A stretch of 64,000 nucleotides of DNA from Stenogyne calaminthoides. Its lineage: Eukaryota > Streptophyta > Magnoliopsida > Lamiales > Lamiaceae. The notes beneath the pieces are model-generated. The model did no database searches. It was not told the origin of the DNA and saw only the letters and a list, made by a program, of their open reading frames with translations. Every line of letters starts with the position of its first letter. The stretch's first letter is position 1. The translations under genes were made by a program, and so were the position numbers. The stretch covers positions 26,739,434 to 26,803,433 of the forward strand of contig JBBCBC010000021.1 of the NCBI GenBank assembly GCA_037126765.1. The letters run 5' to 3'. Below are positions 11,125 to 22,950 of this stretch, one piece after another.

Positions 11125-14100
11125 TCAAAGCAGATTGGCAACGGTCTTGACACCCATTCCTTCCACATGTCTCTCGAATGTATTCAGAGGCAGACTCTAT
11201 GTGAATGGATCTGCTAGGTTGTCCTCATACGCTATGTTTGCCACATCTATATCTCCTCTCTTAATGATATCTCGTATAAGATGGTATTTCCTTTCAATGT
11301 GTTTGCTGGCTTTGTGGGCTCTTGGTTCCCTTGAATTTGCAACTGCTCCGGCATTGTCACAATAAACAGTGATTCTGCTGGGCAAATTCGGAACCACATC
11401 TAAGTCCACTAGGAAGTTCTTGAGCCAAACCGCTTCTTTCGCTGCCTCGCAAGCAGCTACATATTCGACTTCCATGGTAGAATCTGCGATGCATTTCTGC
11501 TTAACGCTTCTCCATGTCACGGCTCCTCCCCCCATGCAAAACACACTACCGGAGGTAAATTTTCTGGAGTGTATGTCTGATTGGAAATCCGAGTCCGTGT
11601 AGCCGATGGGGATTGGACTATCTGACTGATAAACCAACATTATATCCCGAGTTCTTTTCAGATACTTCAGGATGTTTTTAACTGCCGTCCAATGCTTTTT
11701 CCCCGGGTTACTTTGATATCTTGCCACCATGCCAACGGCAAAGTAGATATTCGGTCTCGTACACAGCATTGCATACATAAGGCTTTCGACAGCCGAAGTA
11801 TAAGGAATGCCTTTCATGTCATCTATCTCCTTTTGCGTCTTAGGGGACATTTTCTTGGATAGATGGATTCCATGTCTGAAAGGTACGAAGCCTTTCTTGG
11901 AATCTTGCATGTTGAAACGTTTCAAGACTGTGTCTATGTATGAAGCTTGCGATAAGCCTATCATCCTTTTCATGCGATCTCGAGTGATCTTGATCCCAAG
12001 GATGTGTCCGGCTTCCCCTAAGTCTTTCATATCAAACTGTTTTGAAAGTCATGCCCTTACTTCTGATAACACCTTTACATCGTTCCCGATGATCAGAATG
12101 TCATCTACGTATAGTACTAAGAATACCAATGCAGTTCCGACACGCTTTTTATACACACAACTTTCAAACTCGTTTTGATCGAACCCATAAGACTTTATAA
12201 CATGATCAAAACATTGGTTCCAAGCTCTGGATGCCTGTTTGAGTCCGTAAATGGACTTCATGAGCTTACAAACTAGGTGTTCTTGGCCTTTTTCAATGAA
12301 GTCTTGGGGTTGTTGCATATAGATCTCTTCATCAAGACTTCCGTTAAGGAAAGCTGTCTTGACATCCATTTGCCAGATTTCAAAGTCAAAATGCGCAGCA
12401 ATCGATAAGAGAATACGGATGGACTTAAGCATGGTTACGGGCAAAAAAGTTTCCTCATAATCGATCCCTTCTTTCTGAGTATAACCTTTCGCCACTAGTC
12501 TTGCTTTGAAGGTTTGAACCTTTCCGTCCGGTCCTCTTTTTCTCTTGTACACCCACTTGCAACCAATGGGTTTGACCCCATTAAGTGGTTCGACTAGATC
12601 CCACACTCTGTTATGAAACATAGAACCCATTTCGGCTTTCATTGTTGTTTGCCAAGAATCTGCATCCTTGTCTTGGAGTGCCTCGTCATATGTCCATGGG
12701 TCTGATTCGTCTTGTCCGGAAATCAAGTCCAAGGACTCTCCTATTCCCATGAATCTCTCGGGCTGTCTTACAACCCTCCCACTACGACGAGGTTCCGGTT
12801 GTGAAAGTGTGTCGTTTGGTATATCATCTAGTACAGTTGGCATTGAGGTTTGCCCTCTTAGCTCATTTAAGGTAATCTCACTTCTGGGTTTTCTTTCGTT
12901 CATATAGTCTTCTTCCAAAAATCTAAAGTGGGTGCTGATGACCACCTTTTGATCTTCGGGACCATAGAACATACACCCTTTTGTTCCCTCGGGGTATCCT
13001 ACAAACAACCTTAATTCTGATCGAGGATCCAATTTACCGGCTTCCTTGTCTAACACGTAGGCCGGACACCCCCAAATTCTCATGTGTCTCATACTAGGCT
13101 TGCGTCCGGTCCACAATTCTTTGGGAGTTTTGGGAACCGATTTGGATGGCACCAAGTTCAGAATGTAAGTTGTTGTTTCCAAGGCATAACCCCAGAATGA
13201 CTTGGGAAGATCCGCATAACTCATCATAGATCTAACCATTTTCAAAAGAGTTTTGTTTCTTCGCTCTGCAACCCCGTTTTGTTGAGGGGTTCCGGGTGCA
13301 GTGAGCTGGGATACAATCCCTTCATCAGATAAGTAGTTCAAAAACTCATCGCTGAGGTATTCGCCTCCATGATCAGATCGTAGAGACTTGATACGTTTTT
13401 CCCTATGATTCTCTGCTTGAGCCTTAAATTCTTTGAATTTCTCAAAGGTCTCAGATTTATGCTTCATAAGGAAAATATAACCGTACCTTGAGTAATCATC
13501 AATAAAAGTGACAAAATACTCATAACCTCCTCTTGTTTTGGTTGACATTGGACCACATACATCTGTGTGAACGATCTCTAACACTTCTTTGGCTCTATTC
13601 CCCTTGGCTCCAAATGCCCTCTTGGTCATTTTACCCTCCAAACATGATTCGCAGGTTGGAATTGGTTCAACTTGGAGAAACTCCAGTGAACCGTCTTTCA
13701 CCAACCTTTGGATCCTCTTTGGATTTATATGACCCAATCTTAGATGCCAAATAAGTGTCTCGTTCACGTCTGATGAACATTTTCTTTTCTCGGAAACAGG
13801 TTATGTGTTATAGGATGCATTTCGTGAGTGGTGTGCACAGTTAATTGTATAGAGATTATTCGACAACGTTCCATGACAGATAAATTTATCAAAAAGAGAA
13901 ATGGTAACAACTTTATTAAAAGTAACCGAATATCCATCATAAAAAAGTTTAGAAACTGAAATCAAATTCTTTCTAAAATTCGGAACGTAAAGAACATCTC
14001 TTAAAATTAAAACTCTGTCTTCAAAAGACAGGTGCACTTCTCCCACTGCTTCAGCTGCCACTCTCGTAGCATCGCCCAGTGTGATGAGGACCTCACTCCC

Positions 14101-15069
14101 ACTAAGTTACCGGGTCCGCTTGAACCCCTGTAACGTGAAACAAACATGATCAGTAGATCCCGTATCCACCACCCATAAATGGGAGGCATACGCCGCTAAA
14201 CAAGTTTCAACAACTAGTGCGTGCGAATTACCTTTCTTTCCATTCCTTTTGGGTTTGGAACAGGCTGACCTCCAATGTCCTTTTTCACCGCAGTTGAAGC
14301 ACTTCCCCTTAGCTGGCTTGTTCACTCCACCACCCTTCTTCACCTTTTCTTTGCCATTGGCAACACTTGAGTTCACTTGCTTGTGGCCTTTGTCCCTTTT
14401 CTTGTTCTTACCACCCCTTGGCCTAGAAGAAGAAGAATGTCCATTTGCCACCAAGGCTTGGCTCTTTTGCCCCAATATCGCCTCCGCCGAGACTAAAGCT
14501 TGCAACAGATCAGACATCGAGAACTTCTGATTATTCATCTGGCAGTTCAGCCTGAATTTTTCAAAACTTTTCGGCAGAGAGTGGAGCACGAAATTGATTT
14601 GGGTCTCGATATCGTATTCAGCGCCAAGTACCTCAAGTTTGTTAAGGTGAGCCATCATCTGGAGAACGTGCTCCCTTACGGGCATTCCCTCCATCATTTT
14701 CATAGAGAGCAAGTCCCTCATGGTGATCTGACGAGCCACACGGTTCTGATGTTGAAACATCTCTTTAAGACTAGTCATGATGTCTGCAGCGGTCTCAACG
14801 TTCTGGTGTTGGTGTTGCAACACATCTGACATAGAAGCCAAGATGGTACACTTTGTCATTTCGTTAGATCGCTCCCAATCAGCATGCTCTTTCTTAACCG
14901 TTTTAGTGGACTCATCTTTTGGCTTTTCCGGTTTAGGTGTGGTCAGAACCCAGTTATGGCTTTGTGCAGTGAGGACAATAGTAAGTTTACGATTCCAATC
15001 AACAAAATTTTCTCCAGTGAGCAAAATGTCTTTAAGTATATTGAATAGTGGATTAAAAGGTTGCGACAT
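11125..15069 (-). pseudogene. COP-N gag-pol polyprotein, one frame with four internal stops
   Basis: From the ATG at 15069 to the TGA at 11125-11127 the minus strand keeps one frame of 1,315 codons, interrupted only by stops at 14107-14109, 13801-13803, 12049-12051 and 11197-11199. Order of domains: gag capsid (15069-14330), CCHC knuckle CFNCGEKGHWRSAC (about 14290), protease active site VVDTGSTDHVC (about 14150), integrase zinc region WHLRLGH plus CESC (13750-13640), integrase core with HTDVCGP, FIDDYSRYG and PQQNGVAERRN, reverse transcriptase with WQMDVKTAFLNG and YVDDILIIGND (12400-12090), and RNase H with CDNAGAVANSREPRAHK (about 11340). All catalytic motifs remain. The length is normal for a plant Copia. 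Only nonsense changes block it, which points to fairly recent loss. Confidence 0.93.
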
Positions 15070-16602
15070 GATGAACTGAAATAAACAATAATATGCATAA
15101 GCACAAATATATCACAAGGTTCGATCACATGCATCATATTAAAATTTCAAAAAAAAAATATGAACATGCATCAGCCAACATCTCAAAACAGTTTAAATAA
15201 GCCACGTGGGGTGGGTCATTATTTAAACACATTTAAGTAGGTTACAAACAAGAACAGTTACAAACCTTTAATATCCAGATTAATAGTTGGCTCCCACTTG
15301 ACCAATATAAAATTCACAGGGACTTCGGGGAAGTATATGCATATCAATTTTATACATAAGAAATAACCATGATTAAATACAGGATTGTTATTTCGTATTG
15401 AACGAGCCTCGTGGGGAGGGTCATCGTCACCACTAGTAATAACCCACAATCATTCATTTGGAATTCTTTCATGTGAAAGCTATCTTTTGACCGTCCCGTG
15501 GGAGGAATTTCTCCAAAAGAATTCACAAATAAATAAATCATGGAGGTCAAAATGAATTCAATTTTATTATCCGGAATAAAATTGTCAATTAATTATTTAA
15601 ACATACTTAGTAATTTTGAAGGTGAGATTTTTCATTTGGGCAACTCTCATGCAAACACATTTAAACAAATTAAATAAAGCATAAGATAACACAAAATAAA
15701 TCAAGCAAAACAGAAAAATAAACATATTGGGCACAAATTATCCAATTGTCATGGTTTGATTTTTCTTGGCTTGATCTTGAAGAAATACCGTCTTGAATTT
15801 CTCCCACTCGATCGTCTCGAAAAGATACTCCTTCTCGAAACGCCACGCCAAGGCTTCGCGGCAGGATGCACGCCCCGTATCCGGCCGCCACTTGGCGTGT
15901 TCACCTCGGCGGCCTCTAAGACTATTTCGGTGGCGTCGCTTTGCAGCAGCCTTGGCAGGTCCGGCACTCCTCGGCAATGACGCGCACAGCGTAACCCCAC
16001 ATCCGGCCTTGCCGTTCGCAAACCTGCCTCACCAGCGGTACTTTCACTCACAAGACATCTCACACAAATCCCAAGGCAGCGCCCATGCCAAGATCCGCCT
16101 CCGTCCCTTTGGCGGCTCGCTCGCGGTGCGATTGGGCGTCGCTTAGGCGCTTAGCGTCTTCTCGGCCCTCGGTCTTGCGGCGCCCGTCGCGTGCTGCAAG
16201 CAGCGTCCGTTCGTTACGCGTGCCTCCCTCCCTTTGCGTTCGCGCATGGCGCACGACGCCGCCACGCCTTGATTCTCGATTTTATCCTTTAATTCTTCAT
16301 CTCCGTCCTCATTTTCAATCCGGTTACAATTTATTTACAAAAAATAAATAAACCTAGATCTAGATTAGTCTATTACATTGATCAAATCAAACAAATCCTA
16401 ATCTACTCGTGGATTTTCTCACGAGGCAAAACGAATCCGAATGAATCAAATTAAAAACCACAATTTATATGCATGCATAAATAAACACATTAAATTCCAT
16501 GACAATTGGATACCTGCAAAACAGATCTAGCAATTCTACTATCCAATTTCAAATTTAATGTCAACGAATTAAATTACAATTAAAAAAATTCAGAGCCCGA
16601 AA
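15070..16602 (-). other. COP-N 5' untranslated leader with a GC-rich block
   Basis: This is 1.5 kb between the primer-binding site and the gag ATG. Most is AT-rich, but 15780-16260 is strongly GC-rich and opens several overlapping ORFs on both strands (for example 15749-16063 minus and 15793-16146 plus). None shows a recognisable protein, and the overlap on both strands argues for a composition effect. COP-B carries a similar GC-rich block at the same place in its leader. Confidence 0.6.
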
Positions 16603-16619
16603 CCGTGGCTTTGATACCA
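16603..16619 (-). other. COP-N primer-binding site
   Basis: On the minus strand TGGTATCAAAGCCACGG begins two bases after the LTR. Its first bases are complementary to the 3' end of initiator tRNA-Met, the usual primer of plant Copia elements. Confidence 0.85.
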
Positions 16620-16621
16620 GT

Positions 16622-18439
16622 TGTTGGGGAATAATTTGCACAGATCTATTCGGGGTGAATATTTAAATACAAATTTAATTCTTATAATTATTACTAGCAT
16701 GAATTAATCCTATATTAATTCAAATAATAATCCAACAACATATCATGCATATAATAATTCACGTAAAACCTACGCATTACGTGAACGTACCTATTGGGAT
16801 GACAGTGATCTGGCCGATTAGACTAACCAAAAGAACTTCTCAAGTATTCCCTTAGTCCTTGTTCGACTATCCGGTGGAAGGACACTTGCGAACAATTTAA
16901 CAAAAGGAAAATAAATTATGTTGCACCACCTTTGTGGATTTACTACTTTTTCCAGCACATGGAATTGTACTTGGGAATGAAAGAATCATCCCCTATTTAT
17001 AGAGTAGAAGTGGTCGAATTTTAGGGCAAAATAATGTGGGAAAATCTGTTCTTGATCTCCAAGAAATCTTGAATATATCTCCTATATTCTTTTTCTCATA
17101 ATTATAATATTCCACAAAATCTCACTTACCCATGTTATGGTTAATTTCGAAAATATGAGGCAAGATTCCAAGATTTGGATCTTCTTGAATTTATGAGATA
17201 TTCTTGTATTTCAAGAAATACATATCTTCCATAATATCTTTTCAAGAAAATCAAGAAAATCTTTCTTGCCCTCTATATTTCAAATATTTCGAAATTTCTA
17301 TCATGAATAACCAAGTGGGATATTTCTTGAATTTAATGAGATAATCTTGTATTCCAAGAATACATATCTTCATTCCATAACAAAATTCAAAGAAAATCTT
17401 TCTCCACTCTTATCCATAATTTTCGAAAATTACTAGGAAAAATAGGCAACAATATTTTTTTTTTTTTAAACATCTTTTTCAGTTATTGGACTATATGTTG
17501 GGCTACTTAGGGAGCCTTTAGGAGAATTAAGATTGGACCTTCTAATGGACTTTGAATATCTAATATTGAGCCATAATATTATTTAAGCCCATAAATATTA
17601 ATTAATCCCACTACATAATTAATATTGCACTATCCATCTTAACCCATATTACAGTCAATATGGCTCCCGATTATTATTTCACATGTTTAAGATTATCTAG
17701 TCCATTAATTAATTCAATCCACTGAAATAGCTTTCCATTAATTAATATCTTTTATCCTTGGTCAAGGAACGGTTCAACATTATTATCCATACCGGAAACT
17801 AATTCCACTTGCAAGATTTGGTATGATAAAGCTTATGAACCTCCCAAGGGGGCAAATCAAACAAGTGTACTTGCACACGATTCTTCGTATTAAATCTTAG
17901 CAATCACATGTGACCAATAATATTGCCCAACATAAAAAGTATTGAATCTCGTTAATTCTCTACCCATGATAAGTCAAAGCAATAGTTACCAATCCCACGT
18001 GATCCTATTTAAGGAACGAAGATTAAGAAATAAAGAACCACTGAGGTCTAATTCTTCCTTGTTCAATTCTGAAGAATTTGTCCTCCTGTAGGTCCTATTC
18101 AGTGCATCAGTCATGAACTAGTGTAATCTCTTGGTCAAGACAAGCCAATATGAGCCTTACACTTCAACCTTTCACGATGGGTTGTTAAATTCCATCTAGG
18201 TCGTGAATGGCGTACTTTTAGTTACAAGGGACTGTTAATTTAATCTTCTGCGATCTGGTATCACTAAATTAACTACAATGTAACACGTACGACTTATTGA
18301 ACTGTTATGCAGTAAATATATGTAACATTCGATAATATTTAAAGCATCAGTGATAAACAATTTATTTCAGTAAATAAGTCCGAAATTCAGTTTTGATTAT
18401 ACACAAGTAAAAAACATACTTTCCAGTATAATCCCAACA
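16622..18439 (-). repeat. COP-N 5' LTR
   Basis: 1,818 bp, beginning TGTTGGGG and ending CCCAACA on the + strand. The TATA box is at 16993-17002 (CTATAAATAG on the minus strand). It drives the minus-strand transcript. The following GGCTT (18440-18444) is the right target-duplication copy. Confidence 0.95.
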
Positions 18440-18444
18440 GGCTT

Positions 18445-20319
18445 TACATTTTTGGTGATGTTGTTATTGACTATTAAGAAGTAAGAGGGGGTGGTGACAC
18501 ACTCCATAATCAGTTTAACCCATTTGGCATCGAAGCCCATCTTAGTCATAACTCTTTCCAAATATGCCCATTCAACCCGATCAAAAGCTTTGCTCATATC
18601 GAGCTTAAGTGAAGCAAATCCTTGCTTACTTTTGTTGTTTATGAGCCAATGCATACATTCATAACCCAGAATGATATTGTCTGAAATTAGCCTTCCTGGT
18701 ATAAACGCACTTTGGTTGGGGTCAATAATTGAGCCATGCACACACCTAAAGCGGTTTGTGATTGTTCTGGCAATAATCTTATAGGTGACATTACACAGAC
18801 TAATAGGACGAAAGTCCTTCAGAAACTTGGGGGTTTTGATTTTCGGGATGAGTGTGATGTTGGTAGGATTTTGATTTTCCAGACCCTGTTCTCCATTTAA
18901 GATTTGCAGGCAATTTAGGGAGATATCTTCCCCAATGTCTTCCCAAGCATTTTGAAAGAAGAGGGCAGAAAAACCATCCGGGCCTGGGGCTTTGAGGGGT
19001 TAAGATCAAAAAGGGCTTTTCTAACTTCATCTGCTAAGAAGGGTTTAGTAAGAAATCTGTTCATTTCCTCAGTAACAGAGGTACTGATGTAGTTAGTAAT
19101 GTTTTCCATGTCGACCCCAGAGGGGTTTTGGGTCTTGAAGAGTTAGGAGTAATAGTTTTCAATAGTAATCTCTATGCTCCTCTGATCTATTTGTAGTATC
19201 CCTGCATCATTTAGGATTGACCTGATCGAGTTTTTCTTTCTTCGTTCAGAGTCTGTCTTATGAAAAAAGGACGTATTTCTATCTCCCGAATTAAGCCAGT
19301 CTTTATAAAGAAGTTTCTCCAGCTTACGTTTGGTAGCCTGGAAAAGCTCCGGGTTAAAGGTTTTATCTTCGGAGTTCAAATGATCATTGAGAATAACACG
19401 AGTCTCTTTAATTTGCCTTCCCAGGTTTCCCAAGGATTTCTTCGACCAGAATTTAAGCGACTCAGACACTTTCTTTAATCTTTTACTCATAACCTCGTTG
19501 CTGTTAGAATTTTTCCAGCTATTACACACAATGTCCTTATATTCCTCCTCACAAAGACACTTATGTTCAAACTTGAAGGAGGAATATTTAGGACATGGCG
19601 CAGGATGGTGATCACGTTGGAATTTAAGGAGAATGGGTCGGTAATCCGATCCATAGAAATTGAGATTCACAGACATGGCGTCCGGAAAGGTATGAAGCCA
19701 CGAGCTATTAGCCAGAAAGCGGTCTAACCGGGCTAAGATGTTTTGGTTGTCCGCTCTCATATTATTCCACGTAAAATTAGGACCTAAAGTTTTAATCTCA
19801 TGCAGATCGACATGTTGCAGGCGATTCTGGAAAGTATTCATGAGATTAAAGGAACGGGGCTTGTCACCCTATTTTTCTCTATCGAGACAGATCTCATTAA
19901 AGTCGCCACCAACAATCCAATTATCGCAAGGGTTAATATGGGTTTTAGCGATTTTGTGGAGTAACTCCCATGAAAGGTGGTGAAGATTATGGTTTGGATT
20001 GCCATAGAAACCCGTAAAGAAACATCGCATATTATCGAAGGTAAGCAAACAGTCAATGTGGCCCTGGGAGTAAGATAAAATAGAAACCACAAACTTTTAA
20101 TTCCAAAACAAGGCAAGGCCACCGCTCTTGCCGGCCGGATCAACAGAGAAACAGTTTTGAAAATTAAGCTTACAACGGAAATAAGAAACAGTAGACTTCG
20201 AGAGTTTGGACTCCGAAACAAAAAAGCAGATTGGGGGATTGATCGATGATAAGTCTTTTAAGATTTTTGAATGCCCGTTGTCCCCCGAGGCCACGGGCAT
20301 TCCAACAAATACAACTCAT
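18445..20319 (-). pseudogene. LINE-1 ORF2, N-terminal half (endonuclease and reverse-transcriptase fingers)
   Basis: The frame starts at ATG 20317-20319 with MSCICWNARGLGG, the start of an APE-type endonuclease. Later motifs are FVSESKL (the catalytic E block), WIVGGDFNEI (catalytic D and N) and GSDYRPI, where the usual SDH is SDY, so the catalytic histidine is lost. The reverse-transcriptase part shows FIPGRLISDN and LDMSKAFDRVEWAYL before the COP-N insertion. In-frame stops at 20097, 19869 and 19143 and a frameshift near 18980 break it. It encoded the target-nicking and reverse-transcription protein of the LINE. Confidence 0.88.
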
Positions 20320-21171
20320 GGCTGATGGCGGGGTTGAACCGAGTCAACCTCCGCCGAGATCTCACTGTGGACCTGTGGTTGGTCGTCCTTGGGGGGAGTC
20401 TCCTTCTTCTGTTTCTTTGGGCGAGGCTGGGAGGACTCTGGCTTGGATGACCTCTTGGAGCCAATTTTCGGGATGCCCATTGCCTTATTCGAGCCCTCAA
20501 ATGTAGGACTTATCTTCATTTTTCCTTTTTGCTTCTTCGTTTTGTCTGAGGGTTCCGCTTTTGGGGTCGGGAGGGCTTAAAAAATGAAGGGATCATCGTT
20601 CATTCCTGCAAACATGGCAATTAACTCATTAGTGGGAATAAATTCTGCTTCCATAGGAGTGAGGGCATTGTTTGGGTTGTCCGGTCTGTTGGCAAGGGAG
20701 TTGGGCATAGTGAGGTAAAAGGGCGGGATAGGAGTGCTGCATCGGGATAGGCTAAGGTTCGTCTTTTTGGTGGCTAAATCCTTTGCCATAGAGTCTGACC
20801 CTCTATCCTGGTGGGAAGTCTTCTCATTCTTCACGAGGGATTAGATGGGTGTGGTGTTAGGGCCGAGGAGTAGGTTCTGTTTCGGAATGAGTCGTTTCCA
20901 GTAGGGTGTAGCAGAGTTGGGAGTGTTGATACTCGATATCATCTTGGAAGTCCCCATCTTCTTAGGGTCAGATTGAGGGCAGGGAGAGTGGGTGGTGCGG
21001 TTCAGTTTGGTGGCAGACCATTCTGGTAGGGACTCCGGGGTAGGTGAGAGAGACGGCTTCTTTTGGGTAATTGGGGAGTGGCTTAGCTGTAAAGATGGCT
21101 TCCGGGCATTCAGCTTCTCGAGTTCGCTTATAACTCGGTATTAGTTTGTCTTTATTAATTATTTTATTCAA
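20320..21171 (-). pseudogene. LINE-1 ORF1 C-terminal remnant
   Basis: Upstream of ORF2 on the minus strand are frames rich in lysine, proline and serine: 20834-20577 (FIPTNELIAMFAGM), 20519-20316 (ESSQPRPKKQKKETPPKDDQ) and pieces up to 21171. This composition and place fit the basic C-terminal tail of a plant LINE ORF1 RNA-binding protein. The DUF4283 domain and zinc knuckle that should lie further upstream are absent, so the copy is 5'-truncated. Frame changes occur near 20577 and 21050. The exact right end is uncertain. Confidence 0.55.
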
Positions 21172-21648
21172 AAGTATTAATTGTTATAGCTAGTGTAAAG
21201 TGAGAGTGGTGTACCAAATTTACAAAAGACAAGCTCATTATAATTAGGTAGCTTCAATGCAATCTGTACTTAATCAGGAGAGAGTGGCCATAAATTTGGT
21301 CCAACTAAATGATTCAATAAAATTTGTATAAACTTAATACATAAATTTAAGCCCCGTGAACTCTATAGATTCAACCCAATAAACAATAAATGAATTTATA
21401 TAGCACAAGTTTTTACTAGATCTATTTTTGTAAATGGGTAGAAGATCGTGAACCAAGTTCATATTAGTGTTAATTCGAATGATTCACACATAGCATATAA
21501 CATGGAGTACCTTTTATGGGTGGCCACAAAAGCTTGAATCTAACCCATAATTCCCGTCATGAAATGTCAATATATAATAAATGAATTGCTAGCTAGCTTA
21601 GTTAACTAGAATTCCACAATAATCACAAGAATAATATTTGAGGAAGTT

Positions 21649-21851
21649 GATCTTATGTACATATAGGTACACCATACACTCATAATGCATTTTAAAATCG
21701 TGAAATTTGTTATACTGAAATATAGTACAATTTATTTACACTGAACAGTGCAATTAATATAAATAAATTGCACTTTTCAATATATTAAATTGTATAATTC
21801 TAAGATATACTTTTAGTACACAGTGCACCTAAATGCATACAAGACTTGACC
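21649..21851. repeat. Palindromic MITE family, copy 3
   Basis: The left arm begins GATCTTATGTACATATAGGT and includes ACACTCATAATGCATTTTAA. The right arm ends ACAGTGCACCTAAATGCATA followed by CAAGACTTGACC, the inverse of the family's left arm. Arms are more diverged than in copy 1, suggesting an older insertion. Confidence 0.65.
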
Positions 21852-22856
21852 TACTCGAAGATAAGGAAGTAACTATCATTACACGTACGTACTACCTAGT
21901 GCAATGTCCAACCACAAATGGCTGAGAGAATTGTCAGAAATCCTAAAAATCGACAAATTTAGACTATAGACTATGAAGGCTATATATTACAGTCTTTAAT
22001 TAAAGGGAATGTTTGTTAAAAGTAAAGGAGTCAATTCACGGTATATTCAAGGATCATGTTGGAATCGGGGAGGCTTTAGTACTTGTTGTGGATCTTTTAC
22101 TCAATTTTTCACTTGATCATTTTATTCTGTTTCAAAAAAAAAAAGCCTCATAATATTGTTTAATTAAATATTCTCGACCGGATTTGTGCATCAATCAACA
22201 CAATGCACAAGAACGGATTAAAGAATGCTACATCTACATATTGATTCGATTATCTGAAATAATTCCGTCGTCCATATCTTCTGGGGGAGGCCCAACGAGT
22301 TGACTATTTTAAATGGGTGAAGTGTTTTTCACTGGAATCAAACCCACGATCTAGGTTTGAGCCTGATACTTTGATACCATGAAAGAATTTTGTTTTATCT
22401 AAAAGTTCGAACTTTAAATAGTTACAGAATGAATTCATTTATTTAATTTCCCTCAACATTATCCGAAACATGTAAGAAAATAGTAAAACAAGTAACAAGT
22501 TGAAGATAGAGAAATATTGAATACTGTGTCAATCACTTTTACAAGTGAATTTAAGTGTGTGTAAATTACCCTATAAAAGTATTTTTCCGACTGGATTCAT
22601 ATATACATAAAAATACACACTCCCGTGCTGCAGAGGGCTTAATTGGTGCCTTTACAAACATGAATAATAATTTGACGTGCAATGAATTCATTCACTTGAA
22701 TGATATACCAATCAAATAACATAAGAATTGAGAAAAGAGAGCTAATTAGGACATGAAAATTGCACTCAAATTCAATAAAGCAAAAGCCCAATTCCATTGA
22801 TCAACAAAGCTAGTTAAACAATATTCGACGAGAAAATAAATAAAAGAAATCAATCC

Positions 22857-22886
22857 AAAACTCAAACTCAAACTCAAACTCAAACT
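22857..22886. repeat. Hexanucleotide microsatellite (CAAACT)n
   Basis: About five consecutive copies of CAAACT or a rotation, ending at CTGCAGG. It is a simple repeat with no associated gene. Confidence 0.85.
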
Positions 22887-22950
22887 GCAGGTATACCGCG
22901 AAGAGCGAAATAAAAGAAAAAGTCTATATCAGGAGGAAGAAAAAATGGCA

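Larger units (their letters stand above)
9181..18439 (-). mobile_element. COP-N: complete Ty1/copia LTR retrotransposon inserted in LINE-1
   Basis: This 9,259-bp element lies on the minus strand. Two long LTRs (9181-11015 and 16622-18439) begin TGTTGGGG and end CCCAACA on the + strand. A primer-binding site next to the right LTR, a polypurine tract next to the left LTR and a 5-bp target duplication, GGCTT, complete it. Inside is one gag-pol frame (15069-11125) in the copia order gag, protease, integrase, reverse transcriptase, RNase H. The LTRs are closely alike but differ by scattered substitutions and a 17-bp segment, so the insertion is not brand new. It cannot make a full polyprotein because of four stop codons. 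Confidence 0.95.
6954..21171 (-). mobile_element. LINE-1: L1-type non-LTR retrotransposon, interrupted by COP-N
   Basis: On the minus strand the order is ORF1 tail (about 21171-20320), endonuclease (from 20319), reverse transcriptase, then RNase H, ending in a run of 11 T on the + strand (6954-6964), which is the poly-A tail. The element is 5'-truncated within ORF1. A complete Copia element (9181-18439) splits the reverse-transcriptase coding between codons for NNNITKNVKP and SCGIRQGDPLSPFLF, duplicating GGCTT. I found no convincing LINE target duplication: the left flank before the poly-T and the right flank near 21130-21180 do not match. The right boundary is approximate. Confidence 0.85.
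21172..22950. other. Intergenic, AT-rich, MITE copy 3 inside
   Basis: No gene is visible. It holds the palindromic MITE at 21649-21851, a run of 11 A near 22135, and a minus-strand TGGTATCAAAG stretch near 22370 that may be an old Copia primer-binding site. A six-base tandem repeat closes it (22857-22886). Confidence 0.5.

Noticed and set aside
15738..16351. Overlapping ORFs of 64-117 codons in the COP-N leader
   Set aside because: Both strands are open at once and the peptides are arginine/alanine-rich without a family match, so treated as a composition effect.
22130..22150. Run of A that might be a retrogene tail
   Set aside because: No coding sequence upstream and no target duplication.
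22350..22390. TGGTATCAAAG on the minus strand, resembling a Copia primer-binding site
   Set aside because: No LTR end or gag next to it; too short to support an element.
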